NCBI GenBank assembly: GCA_016212105.1
Contig: JACRHJ010000052.1
Location: 21,134-85,133, forward strand
Length of the DNA stretch: 64,000 bases
Origin: Nitrospirota bacterium
GTDB lineage: Bacteria > Nitrospirota > JACRHJ01
Direction of reading: 5' to 3'
Shown piece after piece: positions 16,473 through 25,994 of the stretch. The notes below the pieces were generated by a model. That model searched no databases. It was given only the letters and a program-made list of their open reading frames with translations, and had not been told where the DNA came from. Within the stretch, counting starts at the first letter, position 1. The number at the start of each line of letters is the position of its first letter. Position numbers and translations under genes: made by a program.

Positions 16473-17918
16473 ATGCCGTCCTTTTCCATGGACAACATGG
16501 TCTCCATCCTGCCCGAGATGATCGTGCTCTCGCTGGCGCTCGCGGTGCTTATGTTCGACCTGGCCCTGCCCAAGGACGAGAAGCGCTACCTCGCATACTT
16601 CTCCGTCGCCGGCCTGGCCATTGCCGGGTACCAGACGATGAACCTGGCCGGGCTCCAGCTCGATACGTTTTACGGTATGTTCGTCCTGGACGGGTACGCG
16701 ATATTCTTCAAGGTGCTGTTCTATATCGCTGCTGCCATCGCCATACTCATATCCATAGGCTACGTCAAGGGCCAGGAAATGGACAAGGGCGAGTACTACG
16801 CCCTTATCCTCTTCGCGACGGCCGGCATGATGGTCATGGCGTCGGGAGCGGACCTCATCAGCATATACCTCGGCCTTGAGCTGATGGCGCTGTCTGTCTA
16901 CATCCTCGCAGGGTTCATGCGCGGCTCGATGAAATCGAACGAGGCTGCTCTCAAGTACTTCCTGCTGGGCGCGTTCTCGTCCGGCATACTGCTCTACGGC
17001 ATTGCCATCATATACGGCGTGACAGGCACGACTAACCTCGCAGGTATTGCCGCGTTCATACAGTCCGGGCAGTACAGCGGTCCCGCGCTGACACTCGCCA
17101 TGATACTCCTTGTGGCAGGCTTCGGGTTCAAGGTGGCCGCCGTGCCGTTCCATATGTGGGTGCCGGACGTGTACGAGGGCGCGCCGACTTCGGTAACCGC
17201 GTTCATGTCGGTCGGGCCGAAGGCGGCGGGTTTCGCAGCGTTCCTCAGGGTATTCACTACCGCCCTTCCCGGAATACAGCCCGACTGGACGGTGATAATC
17301 GCGTCGCTCGCGATAATGTCCATGCTTATCGGCAACGTGGTCGCCATATCCCAGACCAACATCAAGAGGATGCTCGCGTACTCGTCCATAGCGCACGCGG
17401 GCTACGCCATGGTCGGTTTCGTCTCAGGCGGGATGCAGGGCGTGTCGTCTGTGATGATGTACCTGTTCATCTACATGTTCATGAACCTGGGCGCGTTCGG
17501 CATGGTTGTAATGCTCAGGAAGGACGGCGTGGCGGGCGAAGAACTCAAGGACTTCGCGGGCCTCGCCAAGAAGAACAGGACGGCGGCGCTCCTTATGATG
17601 GTCTTCATGTTCTCGCTCGCGGGGATACCGCCGACCGCGGGGTTCATGGGCAAGTTCTACGTCTTCATGGCAGCGATTGACGCAGGGTTCACATGGCTTG
17701 CCATAATCGGCGTGATGATGAGCGCGGTCTCGGCGTACTTCTACCTCAGGGTGATAATGTACATGTACATGAAGGAGCCGGAGGGCGAGTTCGAGCTTGC
17801 CGCGCCGCTGTCGCTCAAGCTTGCCATGGCTGTCGCTGTACTTGGAGTGCTCTATATAGGCATGGCCCCGGCCGGGCTTATCGACTTTGCCCGTATCTCG
17901 ATAGCGGGGATGATGTAG
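16473..17918 (+). CDS. nuoN: NADH-quinone oxidoreductase subunit N
   Basis: NuoN is the third antiporter-like proton channel, next to NuoK. The 481-residue product has about 14 helices, with the conserved blocks LGLELMALSVYILAG and FKVAAVPFHMWVPDVYEGAPT. I chose ATG 16473 because CGGAGGG stands five bases upstream and MPSFSMDNMVSILPEM is a usual length of N terminus. This is the last gene of the operon, and a rho-independent terminator follows about 100 bases later. Confidence 0.95.
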   Translation: MPSFSMDNMVSILPEMIVLSLALAVLMFDLALPKDEKRYLAYFSVAGLAIAGYQTMNLAGLQLDTFYGMFVLDGYAIFFKVLFYIAAAIAILISIGYVKGQEMDKGEYYALILFATAGMMVMASGADLISIYLGLELMALSVYILAGFMRGSMKSNEAALKYFLLGAFSSGILLYGIAIIYGVTGTTNLAGIAAFIQSGQYSGPALTLAMILLVAGFGFKVAAVPFHMWVPDVYEGAPTSVTAFMSVGPKAAGFAAFLRVFTTALPGIQPDWTVIIASLAIMSMLIGNVVAISQTNIKRMLAYSSIAHAGYAMVGFVSGGMQGVSSVMMYLFIYMFMNLGAFGMVVMLRKDGVAGEELKDFAGLAKKNRTAALLMMVFMFSLAGIPPTAGFMGKFYVFMAAIDAGFTWLAIIGVMMSAVSAYFYLRVIMYMYMKEPEGEFELAAPLSLKLAMAVAVLGVLYIGMAPAGLIDFARISIAGMM

Positions 17919-18018
17919 GCGGCACGTTAATATTTACTGACAAAGCCGGACAATTAGTGTATAGTTCTGGGGCGTGGCCCTGTTTGACCTGAGCACGGTA
18001 TCTTTAACGGATAAGAGT

Positions 18019-18049
18019 GGGGTTACGGGGAAACCGTAGCCCTTTTTTT
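18019..18049 (+). terminator. rho-independent terminator of the nuo operon
   Basis: The stem GGGTTACGG/CCGTAGCCC (18020-18028 with 18034-18042, one G-T pair) closes a GGAAA loop and is followed by seven T residues. It lies about 100 bases after nuoN. The stem is nearly the same as that of the tRNA-Ala terminator at 42490-42520. Confidence 0.9.
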
Positions 18050-18140
18050 GTTGTGGAAGAGACGCCAGGCATGCTGGCTGGTCATGACTCACCCTATACC
18101 CATCTCTTATAGTAGGAGAGGGGAGAAGGACATAGTGGAG

Positions 18141-18184
18141 ACCCCTCACCCCCAACCCCCTCTCCCGCGAGGAGAGGGGGATTA
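18141..18184. repeat. family-F hairpin before ubiA
   Basis: A perfect ten-base stem, CCCCCTCTCC (18156-18165) with GGAGAGGGGG (18171-18180), closes a CGCGA loop. It belongs to the C-rich family F that recurs in the window. It ends only a few bases before the ubiA ribosome binding site, so it could affect translation of ubiA. Confidence 0.75.
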
Positions 18185-18197
18185 ATAGGAGAAGTGG

Positions 18198-19049
18198 TTG
18201 TTCAAGCGTATCGGCATTATACTGGAGATGATAAAGTTCCCGCACACGGTGTTCGCGCTGCCTTTCGCGTTTACCGGGGCGATACTCGCGGCCGACGGGC
18301 TGCCGGGCTGGGACAAAATCCTGTGGATCACGCTTGCGATGGTCGGTGCGCGTTCCGGAGCGATGGGCATGAACCGGCTCCTCGACGCGGAGATAGACGC
18401 GCGGAACCCGCGCACGAAGGACAGGGCGATCCCTGCTGGGCTCCTGACGAAGGCCCAGGTGGGCATATTCAGCGCGATATCGTTTGCCCTCCTCGTGTAC
18501 GCGTCGTACAGGCTGAACCCGCTATGCCTGAAGCTCTCGCCGGTAGCTATATTCGTGGTCACGTTCTACTCGCTGACCAAGCGTTTCACGTGCGCGGCGC
18601 ACCTTGTCCTTGGGCTCGCGCTTGCAATCGCGCCCATAGGGGCGTGGATAGCCATACGGGGCACGCTCGACATGCCAGCGCTCGTCCTCGGCGGCGCGGT
18701 GCTTGCCTGGGTCGCCGGGTTCGACATATTTTATGCCTTACAGGACATGGAGTTCGACAGGCGCGAGGGGCTGCATTCCATACCGAGCTACCTCGGAGTC
18801 GGCGGCTCACTCTGGGCCGCGCGATTCCTGCACGTCCTGACTGTCTCAGGCCTGCTTTACATAGCACGGCCTCTCGGGTTAAACTTGGTATATATGGCCG
18901 GTGTCGCGGTAGTCTGCGGGATGCTCCTGTACGAACACATGCTGCTCCGGAACGGCGACCTGACGAAGCTCGACGCGGCGTTCTTCAACATGAACGGGTA
19001 CATCAGCCTGACGGTGCTTGTGTTCACGGCCGCGGCGGTGATGATATAA
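18198..19049 (+). CDS. ubiA: UbiA-family prenyltransferase
   Basis: UbiA-type enzymes attach a polyprenyl chain to an aromatic acid in the membrane during quinone synthesis. The 283-residue product has about eight helices and both Mg-diphosphate motifs: NRLLDAEID near residue 58 and DIFYALQDMEFD near residue 174. The TTG start has AGGAGAAG just upstream. A UbiX homologue lies 0.75 kb downstream. 4-Hydroxybenzoate prenyltransferase or the futalosine-pathway homologue MqnP are both possible; the window does not decide between them. Confidence 0.88.
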   Translation: MFKRIGIILEMIKFPHTVFALPFAFTGAILAADGLPGWDKILWITLAMVGARSGAMGMNRLLDAEIDARNPRTKDRAIPAGLLTKAQVGIFSAISFALLVYASYRLNPLCLKLSPVAIFVVTFYSLTKRFTCAAHLVLGLALAIAPIGAWIAIRGTLDMPALVLGGAVLAWVAGFDIFYALQDMEFDRREGLHSIPSYLGVGGSLWAARFLHVLTVSGLLYIARPLGLNLVYMAGVAVVCGMLLYEHMLLRNGDLTKLDAAFFNMNGYISLTVLVFTAAAVMI

Positions 19050-19061
19050 CCTGAGGTTGTT

Positions 19062-19733
19062 ATGATAGTGTCATTACTACTATATGCTATATCTATATCT
19101 CTGGTGAACTACGACAGTGAAAGTGTACCGTTGTTCTATAATGGTACAACGGTAAATATCACAGAATACGAGACCGAGTTGGCTGCCGATAATTCAAAAT
19201 TGTCAGGTATAGCTATTGGAAATAGCACGCTGAACGATGTTCAGAAAAAATTTGGGGTATCGCAGGTATATAAAGACAATACCTATGAAGAGTCACCAGA
19301 TGCATTGTATTATATTTCATCAATAAATGATGATAACACGGTTGTCATTTTTGCGTCTGGCCCAATGGGTGGATGGGAAACTGTAGACAATATCACTATC
19401 ACAACCAAAGACATGCTGGAAGAAAGCAATATCAAGTGCACCCCGACTAAATTAATATCGAGAAATATGAGAACTGACAGCGGCCTCGTGCTCGGACTTA
19501 ATAAGCAACAAGTTGAAAATATTATCGGTGTTAAACCAACTATGGTTGTTAATGACACGTATGTTTTCAGTACATCCGTGCAGAAGAAAATGACGGATGC
19601 GGAGTTTGACAAAGCACGAAGCGGATTCACTTCTTTATCAGATAATTATTACACATTATGGTGGTACATAGAAGCCAGGTTTAAAAATGATAGACTGGTT
19701 TATATAAATATAACAACAGCCGAAGAACTTTAA
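19062..19733 (+). CDS. AT-rich orphan, anchored or secreted, with two BamE/SmpA-like repeats
   Basis: The 223-residue product starts with a hydrophobic segment (about residues 1-15), which may be a signal anchor. Two segments look alike: about residues 48-70 (GIAIGNSTLNDVQKKFGVSQ) and 141-158 (GLVLGLNKQQVENIIGVKP). The pattern G..xG.s...v...hG.. is that of the SmpA/BamE fold, so a tandem of that fold is likely (inference). Base use is strikingly AT-rich compared with both neighbours, which suggests recent transfer into the ubiA-ubiX pair. The function is unknown. Confidence 0.6.
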   Translation: MIVSLLLYAISISLVNYDSESVPLFYNGTTVNITEYETELAADNSKLSGIAIGNSTLNDVQKKFGVSQVYKDNTYEESPDALYYISSINDDNTVVIFASGPMGGWETVDNITITTKDMLEESNIKCTPTKLISRNMRTDSGLVLGLNKQQVENIIGVKPTMVVNDTYVFSTSVQKKMTDAEFDKARSGFTSLSDNYYTLWWYIEARFKNDRLVYINITTAEEL

Positions 19734-19742
19734 GTTCAAGTA

Positions 19743-19770
19743 TTGAGAAGGTACTGGTTGTCTCTATGAC
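19743..19770 (+). promoter_or_regulatory. possible promoter of ubiX-era
   Basis: TTGAGA at 19743-19748 and TATGAC at 19765-19770 are 16 bases apart, within the 69-base gap before ubiX. The match is moderate. Confidence 0.35.
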
Positions 19771-19802
19771 TCTGTGGTTCAAAACATGAAAGGGTTTTTC
19801 CC

Positions 19803-20402
19803 ATGTCCAGATATATCGTAGCAATCAGCGGCGCTTCGGGGAGCGCTTACGGGCTCGCCATTATTAAAGGCCTTGCGTATGCCGGGCACGAGGTCGCAGT
19901 CACGGCGTCCCGCGAGGGTATCTCTATCCTGCGCGACGAGACCGGGCTGGACATATCCGGCATGGACGGCGAGGCAGCCGCGCGTGAGGTCGAGTCGCAC
20001 CTGGGCACAGGCCCGCTGACGGTGAGCTTCCACGCCGAGGACAACCTGTACGCGCCGATTTCGAGCGGGTCGTTCCGGACCGCAGGCATGTTCGTCGCGC
20101 CCTGCTCGATGAAGACGCTCGCGGGGATAGCGAACGGGTACGCGAACAACCTGCTGGAGCGCGCGGCGGACGTAGTAATAAAGGAGAGAAGGCCCCTGCT
20201 GATAGTCCCGCGCGAGACTCCGCTATCCGCGATTCACTTGGAGAATATGTTGAAGCTCGCAAGGCTCGGCGTGCACATACTCCCGGCCATGCCCGGTTTC
20301 TACAACCGCCCTCAGACGATAGAGGACATGGTGAACTCCATCGCCGGGCGCGCGCTCGACCTGATGGGCGTGGACAATGACATGTACAAACGCTGGAGTT
20401 AA
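19803..20402 (+). CDS. ubiX: UbiX-family flavin prenyltransferase
   Basis: UbiX joins dimethylallyl phosphate to FMN, making prenylated FMN for UbiD-type decarboxylases of quinone synthesis. The 199-residue product has the N-terminal flavin loop GASGSAYG, the PCSMKTLAGIANGYANNL region and the RETPLS motif. Length and motifs are normal. The nearby UbiA homologue supports a role in quinone synthesis, although no UbiD is present in the window. Confidence 0.92.
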   Translation: MSRYIVAISGASGSAYGLAIIKGLAYAGHEVAVTASREGISILRDETGLDISGMDGEAAAREVESHLGTGPLTVSFHAEDNLYAPISSGSFRTAGMFVAPCSMKTLAGIANGYANNLLERAADVVIKERRPLLIVPRETPLSAIHLENMLKLARLGVHILPAMPGFYNRPQTIEDMVNSIAGRALDLMGVDNDMYKRWS

Positions 20403-20411
20403 GGAGCATAA

Positions 20412-21305
20412 TTGACCAATAAAACAGTTTTCAAGTCCGGGTTCGTGACGATAATCGGCAGGCCGAACGTCGGCAAGTCCACGCTGATGAACGCGCTTCT
20501 CGGGGAGAAGGTAGCGATCGTTTCGGACAAACCCCAGACGACGCGCAACAAGGTCACGGGCATCCTGACCACGAAGGACTCGCAGGTCGTCTTCTGGGAC
20601 ACGCCCGGCATCCACAAGCACAAGGGCCTGCTGAACGACTTCATGGTAAAGGCCGCCAAGACCGCGTGCGAGGAGGTGGACCTCGTCGTCTTCATGGTCG
20701 AGGCGAACAAGCCGATGGCCCCGGGCGAGAACGAGATAATGGAGTTCATCAAGGGCCTCAAGACCAGGATATTCCTCGTCATCAACAAGGTGGACCTTGT
20801 AAAGAAGGAGGACCTCCTGCCGGTGATGGACCGGTACGCGAAGACCGGCCTCTTCGCCGAGGTAATACCGGTGTCGTCCCTCAAGGGCGACAACCTTGAG
20901 GCCCTGCAGAAGACCATTACCGACTTCCTTCCGGAGGGTCCGCAGTACTTCCCGGAGGACGATCTGTCCGACCAGCCGGAGCGTTTCATCGCGGCCGAGA
21001 TAATACGCGAGAAGATATTCAGGAACACCACGGACGAGATACCGTACTCGACCGCCGTGATGGTAGAGGAGATGAAGGACAAGGGCGATACGGTCTACAT
21101 ACGCGCCGACATTTACGTCGAAAAGGACTCGCAGAAGGGCATCATCATAGGCGCGAAGGGCGCGATGCTGAAGAGGGTAGGGGAGTCGGCGAGGAAGGAC
21201 ATCGAACGGCTACTCGGCGTAAAGGTATTCCTGGAGCTGTGGGTCAAGGTGAAGAAGGAGTGGCGCGAGAAGCCGGGCGCGCTGGGGGAGTTCGGGTATA
21301 AATGA
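20412..21305 (+). CDS. era: GTPase Era
   Basis: Era binds the 3' end of 16S rRNA and helps 30S subunit maturation. The 297-residue product has G1 (GRPNVGKS, residues 16-23), G3 DTPG, G4 NKVD, and a C-terminal KH domain with GIIIGAKGAMLKRVG. The start is TTG, with AAGGAG a few bases before it. The stop overlaps the next gene (ATGA). Classical neighbours such as rnc are not adjacent; rnc lies at 52.5 kb. Confidence 0.96.
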   Translation: MTNKTVFKSGFVTIIGRPNVGKSTLMNALLGEKVAIVSDKPQTTRNKVTGILTTKDSQVVFWDTPGIHKHKGLLNDFMVKAAKTACEEVDLVVFMVEANKPMAPGENEIMEFIKGLKTRIFLVINKVDLVKKEDLLPVMDRYAKTGLFAEVIPVSSLKGDNLEALQKTITDFLPEGPQYFPEDDLSDQPERFIAAEIIREKIFRNTTDEIPYSTAVMVEEMKDKGDTVYIRADIYVEKDSQKGIIIGAKGAMLKRVGESARKDIERLLGVKVFLELWVKVKKEWREKPGALGEFGYK

Positions 21306-22081
21306 GGGCGCGGGAGCATATGAGAAATGCTAGCTTTAATATCTGCATGAGGCACATAAGGGTACTCTCCCTCGTCGTCATGGGCACTCTGCTCCTCACC
21401 GCGTGCGCCGCATACGGGAAGGCAGTGGACACGAAGCAGCTAAACGACGCGGTCATCGCCAGGATGATTGCCGCGTACGGCGGCAAGGACGTAATCAACC
21501 GCACGAAGTCCGTATACGCCGAGGGCGAGATAGTCGCCCATATGAAGAAGGACATGGGGACGTACAAACGATGGTCCGAGCGGGACAGGAAGCTCCGCGT
21601 CGAGACGGCGTACTCCAGGTCGTCCGAGACCCGCATACTGAGCGGCGTCAGGGGCTGGCGCTCCGACGGCGGGCCGCTGGAGGAGGTCACCGGCCACCAG
21701 TTCCTCGCGATGGTATACCAGTACAAGCAGCTCGACCTGCCGTACGGGATGCTGAACGGGAAGTACCGTATCTCGGACTCCTGGAAGGACAGGATGGACG
21801 GCAGGGACGTGAAGGTGTTTATCATAGAGGACAGCGAAGGCCCTCCGATGCGGTTCTGCGTGGACCTCAAGACGTACCTTATCATACGCGTTGAGGGCGC
21901 GTTCGATATGAACGGCAGGACCGCGATTCTCGGCGTGACGTTCTCCGACTTCCGCAAGGTTGACGGATACCCCTTTCCGTACAGGGTCCAGAACTTCGGG
22001 AGCGGTATGGCCATCGGCGAGACGCAGATCAGGAAGTACGTCGTGAACCCGGAGATGAAGGGGAGCCTGTTCAGGCCGTAA
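21302..22081 (+). CDS. outer-membrane-type lipoprotein, possible LolA/LppX-like fold
   Basis: The protein has a lipoprotein signal with lipobox LLTAC. The best signal peptide begins at the internal ATG 21347 (MRHIRVLSL), but the first ATG at 21302 overlaps the era stop, so the start is uncertain (259 or 244 residues). The mature part has a repeated beta pattern and phrases such as GVRGWRSDGG, resembling LolA-like or sorting lipoproteins. That assignment is inference. Coupling with era is probably only positional. Confidence 0.6.
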   Translation: MRAREHMRNASFNICMRHIRVLSLVVMGTLLLTACAAYGKAVDTKQLNDAVIARMIAAYGGKDVINRTKSVYAEGEIVAHMKKDMGTYKRWSERDRKLRVETAYSRSSETRILSGVRGWRSDGGPLEEVTGHQFLAMVYQYKQLDLPYGMLNGKYRISDSWKDRMDGRDVKVFIIEDSEGPPMRFCVDLKTYLIIRVEGAFDMNGRTAILGVTFSDFRKVDGYPFPYRVQNFGSGMAIGETQIRKYVVNPEMKGSLFRP

Positions 22082-22346
22082 CGGTAGAGACACCCCCAGC
22101 CCCCCTGCCCCCCTCCCCCGCAGGTAGTGTGGGGGAAGAAAAGACATGCCCATTGTCTTCCCTCACCCCCGGCCTTATGATTATCCCCCTACCTTTATCC
22201 CTCCCCACTTTAGGGGGAGGGTGGCCCTATAAATACCCTCTCCCTTCAATGGGAGAGAGGCCCGAAGGGCCGGGTGAGGGTTGGTTTACTTGCACAACAT
22301 CTTGTGCTTGGTGTATGTCCGCCCCACATGTTGTGGTATTTTCCGC
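22082..22346. repeat. family-F C-rich repeats upstream of smc
   Basis: Several C-rich/G-rich units in both orientations fill this gap, for example CCCCTCCCCC-type tracts at about 22095-22135 and 22190-22280, with a GGAGAGAGGC...GGGTGAGGG unit. No gene is visible. Confidence 0.7.
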
Positions 22347-22375
22347 TTTACAAACCCGCCCGTTTGTGGTATAAA
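22347..22375 (+). promoter_or_regulatory. sigma70-type promoter of smc
   Basis: TTTACA at 22347-22352 and TATAAA at 22370-22375 are separated by 17 bases, each one mismatch from consensus. Transcription would start near 22382, leaving a leader of about 37 bases. Confidence 0.65.
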
Positions 22376-22418
22376 TCCCGTCTAATCAAACTTCTCTCTA
22401 TCTCCATGAGGTCAAAAA

Positions 22419-25400
22419 GTGCGTTTCCACAAGCTTGAGATGGTCGGTTTCAAATCCTTCGTGGACAAGACCACCGTCACCTTCGAGGCCGGCATGACCG
22501 CCGTCGTCGGCCCGAACGGCTGCGGCAAGAGCAATATCTCCGACGCCATACGCTGGGTGCTCGGGGAAAAGTCCGCGAAGAACATGCGCGGCGACAAGAT
22601 GGAAGACGTCATATTCAACGGGAGCGAGCAGAGGAAGCCCTTGGGCATGGCCGAGGTCAACCTGACGTTCCAGGACGTGGACGGCGGCCCGCTTGGCTTC
22701 TCGGAGTTCCGGGAGCTTACCATCACCAGGAGGCTCTACAGAAACGGCGAGAGCGAGTACCTCATCAACAAGATACAGTGCCGCCAGAAGGACATCCGCG
22801 ACCTGCTCATGGACACCGGCGTCGGCTCCCGCGCGTACTCGATCATCGAGCAGGGGAAGATCGGCCAGATAGTGGCAAGCAAGCCGGAGGAGCGGCGGTT
22901 CATCATAGAAGAGGTCGCGGGTATCACGAAGTACAAGTCGCGGAAGGGCGAGGCGCTGACCAAGCTCAAGGAGACAGAGGACAACCTCGCCCGCGTGAGC
23001 GACATAATACACGAGGTCAAGCGCCAGATAGGCTCGCTCGACCGGCAGGCGAAGAAGGCCGAGAAGTACAACAAGCTCTCGACGGAGCTGCGCGGGCTGG
23101 AGTTGAAGTTCGCGTGGGACGACTACAACGCGCTTATGGAGAAGTCGCGGCATGCCGAGGCCGACCACGGCGTCATTGCCGGGGAGCAGTCCGCTGCCGA
23201 GAATGCGGTATCGGCGAGGGAGGCCGACCTATCCGAGGCCCGGCTGACCCACACGGAACGCGAACGCGAGCTTATGGAGCTCCAGAGGGAGATCCACAGG
23301 CTGGAGTCGGACGTGAGCCGCCTTGAGGCGAAGTCCGAGGTCGCGGCGACCCAGCTCAAGGGGCTGGACGAGCGCGAGGCCCGGATGGCCACCGAACGGG
23401 AGGGGCTGGCGAAGGAAGAGGCTGAGATAGCCGCGCAGGCGTCCACGCTGAAGGAGGAGCAGCTCGCCCTCAAGGCCGAGCTGGACGCGCTCCGGGCCGA
23501 GCTTCAGGGCCTCGAGTCCGCGTACCAGGAGAAGGTGGACCTTGCGCGGAGCATAGAGTCCGGGATAGAGGACGGCAGGGGCAGGCTGTTCAAGATACAG
23601 GCCGAGACCTCGCAGGGCAGGAACCGGCTGACCCGTCTCGACGAGCGGAAGGCTAACCTCGAAATACGGGCCCAGCGCGCCGCCGAGGAAGGCCGCGAGA
23701 CCACGGCGAGGCATGCCGAGGTAGGTGTCGCCCGCGACGGGCGCAGGATGGAGCTTGAGGAGGCGCGGGCCGGGTTGTCCGGGCTCGAAGCGGAGCGTTC
23801 TACACTGTCAGAGAACCTCAACGTCAGCCGCGCGACGCAGAAGCACCTCGCCGAGGAGCTTGCGCGCGGACGCGACGAGTACGCGAGGAAGTCTTCGAGG
23901 CTTCACTCGCTCAAGGAACTCGAAGAAGGCCTTGAGGGCTACGGCGAGGGCGTCAAGACCGTCGTATCCGGCGGGAAGTCCGGGCAGTTGTCCGGGATTC
24001 GCGGCCTCGTCGCGGACATGCTCCAGGCCGAGCCTGAGCACGAGAAGGCCATTGAGGCAGCGCTTGGCGAGAGGCTCCAGCAGGTCGTCGTGGACGGCCA
24101 TGCGGACGCGCGTTCCGCCATAGATTACCTCAAGTCGCACGGCTCCGGACGCGGCTGGTTCATGCCGTCGTCGCCGCGCGGTCCAGTCGCTTCTCACGGT
24201 TCCGGTGCGGGACACGAAGGCGTTGTCGGCATCGCGGCCGGGCTGGTAAAGGTGACCAACGGCTATAATGCCGTAGTTGCGGCACTGCTCGGCAGGACGC
24301 TTGTAGTGCGTGACATGGACGCCGCGCTCCGCATCTGGGAGTCCGGCTACGAAGGCGTACTCGTGACGCTCGACGGCGAGGTGGTCGAGCCGCACGGTTC
24401 GCTCTCCGGCGGCGGAACGTCCACCGGCGGCGGTCTTCTTTCCAAAAAGCGCGAGATACGCGAGCTTACGACGGAGGTCGAGCGGCTTGCCGCGAGGAAC
24501 CAGGCGGACGAGGACGGCCTTGCCGAGCACAGGAGCGAGACCGAACGGCTGGAGCTTCGCCTGAAGGAAATCAACGACGAGGTAAACGACAAGCGCGTCG
24601 TCGTGATGGGAATAGAGAAGGACCTGCACGCCATAGAGGCCGAGTACGACCGTGTAAGCAGGAAGCTTGAGGTGCTATCGGTCGAGTCGGCCCAGCGCGA
24701 GCAGGAGGAGGCGGAGGTCGAGTCCGAGACGGTCTCGGTCAAGGCCACGCTCGATACGCTCGACGCGGACAGGCTCCGTATGGAGGAGAGGCTCGGCCAG
24801 CTCCAGGAAGAGCTGAAGGCGGTCCGGGCCACGCTCGAGATGGACCGCGAGGTCCTTACTGCAAAGAAGATGGAGCTGTCCGCGCTCATCCAGAGGGACG
24901 AGTCATCCGCGCGCGACATCAGACGCGCCGACCTGCACCGTGAAGAGCTTGCGAGGAAGGCCGCGCGCCTTAACGCCGAGACCGAGGAAGTCGCCCAGAG
25001 GCGGGTCGAGTTCACGGCCGGCAAGGCCGAGGCCGAAGGCGCGATAACGGACCTGATGAAGCAGGTGCTCGCCAAAAAGGAAGAGGTCCCGGCGGTGCAG
25101 TCCGCGTACTCGTCGGCGGGCGAGGCTATTGACGGGCTGGAGGAGGCTGTAAAGGCCGCGCGCCGCGAGTACGACGCGGCAATGCGCGCGCTGACGGATC
25201 TGGAACTGCGGCGCACGGAGCTGAAGCTCAAGACCGAGCACATCGTCGAGTCCGTCCTGCACAACTACCACATATCCGTAACCGAAATCGACGAAGAGAT
25301 ACGCGGCATGGAGCTCGACCGCGAAGAGGCGGAGATGAACCTCGCCGAGCTGAGGATAAAGCTTGAGAGGCTCGGGCCTGTGAACGTCGGGGCGATAGAG

Positions 25401-25994
25401 GAGTACAACGAGCTGATGGAGCGGTTTACCTTCCTCGGCACGCAGAAGGAGGACCTGGAGTCGTCCGTCAGGCGTCTCAAGGAGGCAATAGGGAAGATAA
25501 ACAAGACCTCCGAGGAGCTGTTCATGGACGCGTTCAATTCCATCAACGAGACGTTCAAGACGGTATTCGTGTCGCTCTTTGGCGGCGGCCAGGCGGAGCT
25601 TCGGCTCGTCGCGCCGGAGGACGGGGACCTGCTCGACTCCGGCCTCGACATCGTCGCACAGCCGCCGGGCAAGAGGCTCCAGTCCCTTACGCTCTTCTCC
25701 GGCGGAGAGAAGGCTCTTATCGCAGGCGCGCTCGTCTTCGCATGCTTCCTCGTGAAGCCTTCGCCCTTCTGCGTACTCGACGAGGTGGACGCGCCGCTCG
25801 ACGAGTCGAACGTCCAGCGCTTCGGCAACATGCTGAAGGAGTTCGCGGACAGGACTCAGTTCATCGTCATCACGCACTCGCGCCCGACGATGGAGCTGGC
25901 CGACGCGCTGTACGGCGTGACGATGGACGAGCCGGGCGTGTCGCGGCTCGTGTCGGTTCGCCTGAAGGAAGCTACGGAGCTGGCGGGGGTGTAA
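22419..25994 (+). CDS. smc: chromosome segregation protein SMC
   Basis: SMC is the ATPase of the bacterial condensin, organising the chromosome with ScpA and ScpB. The 1191-residue product has Walker A GPNGCGKS at residues 31-38, a long coiled coil, a hinge at about residues 515-640, a second coiled coil, and the C-terminal signature TLFSGGEKALIAGA with Walker B FCVLDEVDAPLDE. Length and order are normal. The GTG start has GAGGT just upstream. No scp genes are nearby. Confidence 0.96.
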   Translation: MRFHKLEMVGFKSFVDKTTVTFEAGMTAVVGPNGCGKSNISDAIRWVLGEKSAKNMRGDKMEDVIFNGSEQRKPLGMAEVNLTFQDVDGGPLGFSEFRELTITRRLYRNGESEYLINKIQCRQKDIRDLLMDTGVGSRAYSIIEQGKIGQIVASKPEERRFIIEEVAGITKYKSRKGEALTKLKETEDNLARVSDIIHEVKRQIGSLDRQAKKAEKYNKLSTELRGLELKFAWDDYNALMEKSRHAEADHGVIAGEQSAAENAVSAREADLSEARLTHTERERELMELQREIHRLESDVSRLEAKSEVAATQLKGLDEREARMATEREGLAKEEAEIAAQASTLKEEQLALKAELDALRAELQGLESAYQEKVDLARSIESGIEDGRGRLFKIQAETSQGRNRLTRLDERKANLEIRAQRAAEEGRETTARHAEVGVARDGRRMELEEARAGLSGLEAERSTLSENLNVSRATQKHLAEELARGRDEYARKSSRLHSLKELEEGLEGYGEGVKTVVSGGKSGQLSGIRGLVADMLQAEPEHEKAIEAALGERLQQVVVDGHADARSAIDYLKSHGSGRGWFMPSSPRGPVASHGSGAGHEGVVGIAAGLVKVTNGYNAVVAALLGRTLVVRDMDAALRIWESGYEGVLVTLDGEVVEPHGSLSGGGTSTGGGLLSKKREIRELTTEVERLAARNQADEDGLAEHRSETERLELRLKEINDEVNDKRVVVMGIEKDLHAIEAEYDRVSRKLEVLSVESAQREQEEAEVESETVSVKATLDTLDADRLRMEERLGQLQEELKAVRATLEMDREVLTAKKMELSALIQRDESSARDIRRADLHREELARKAARLNAETEEVAQRRVEFTAGKAEAEGAITDLMKQVLAKKEEVPAVQSAYSSAGEAIDGLEEAVKAARREYDAAMRALTDLELRRTELKLKTEHIVESVLHNYHISVTEIDEEIRGMELDREEAEMNLAELRIKLERLGPVNVGAIEEYNELMERFTFLGTQKEDLESSVRRLKEAIGKINKTSEELFMDAFNSINETFKTVFVSLFGGGQAELRLVAPEDGDLLDSGLDIVAQPPGKRLQSLTLFSGGEKALIAGALVFACFLVKPSPFCVLDEVDAPLDESNVQRFGNMLKEFADRTQFIVITHSRPTMELADALYGVTMDEPGVSRLVSVRLKEATELAGV

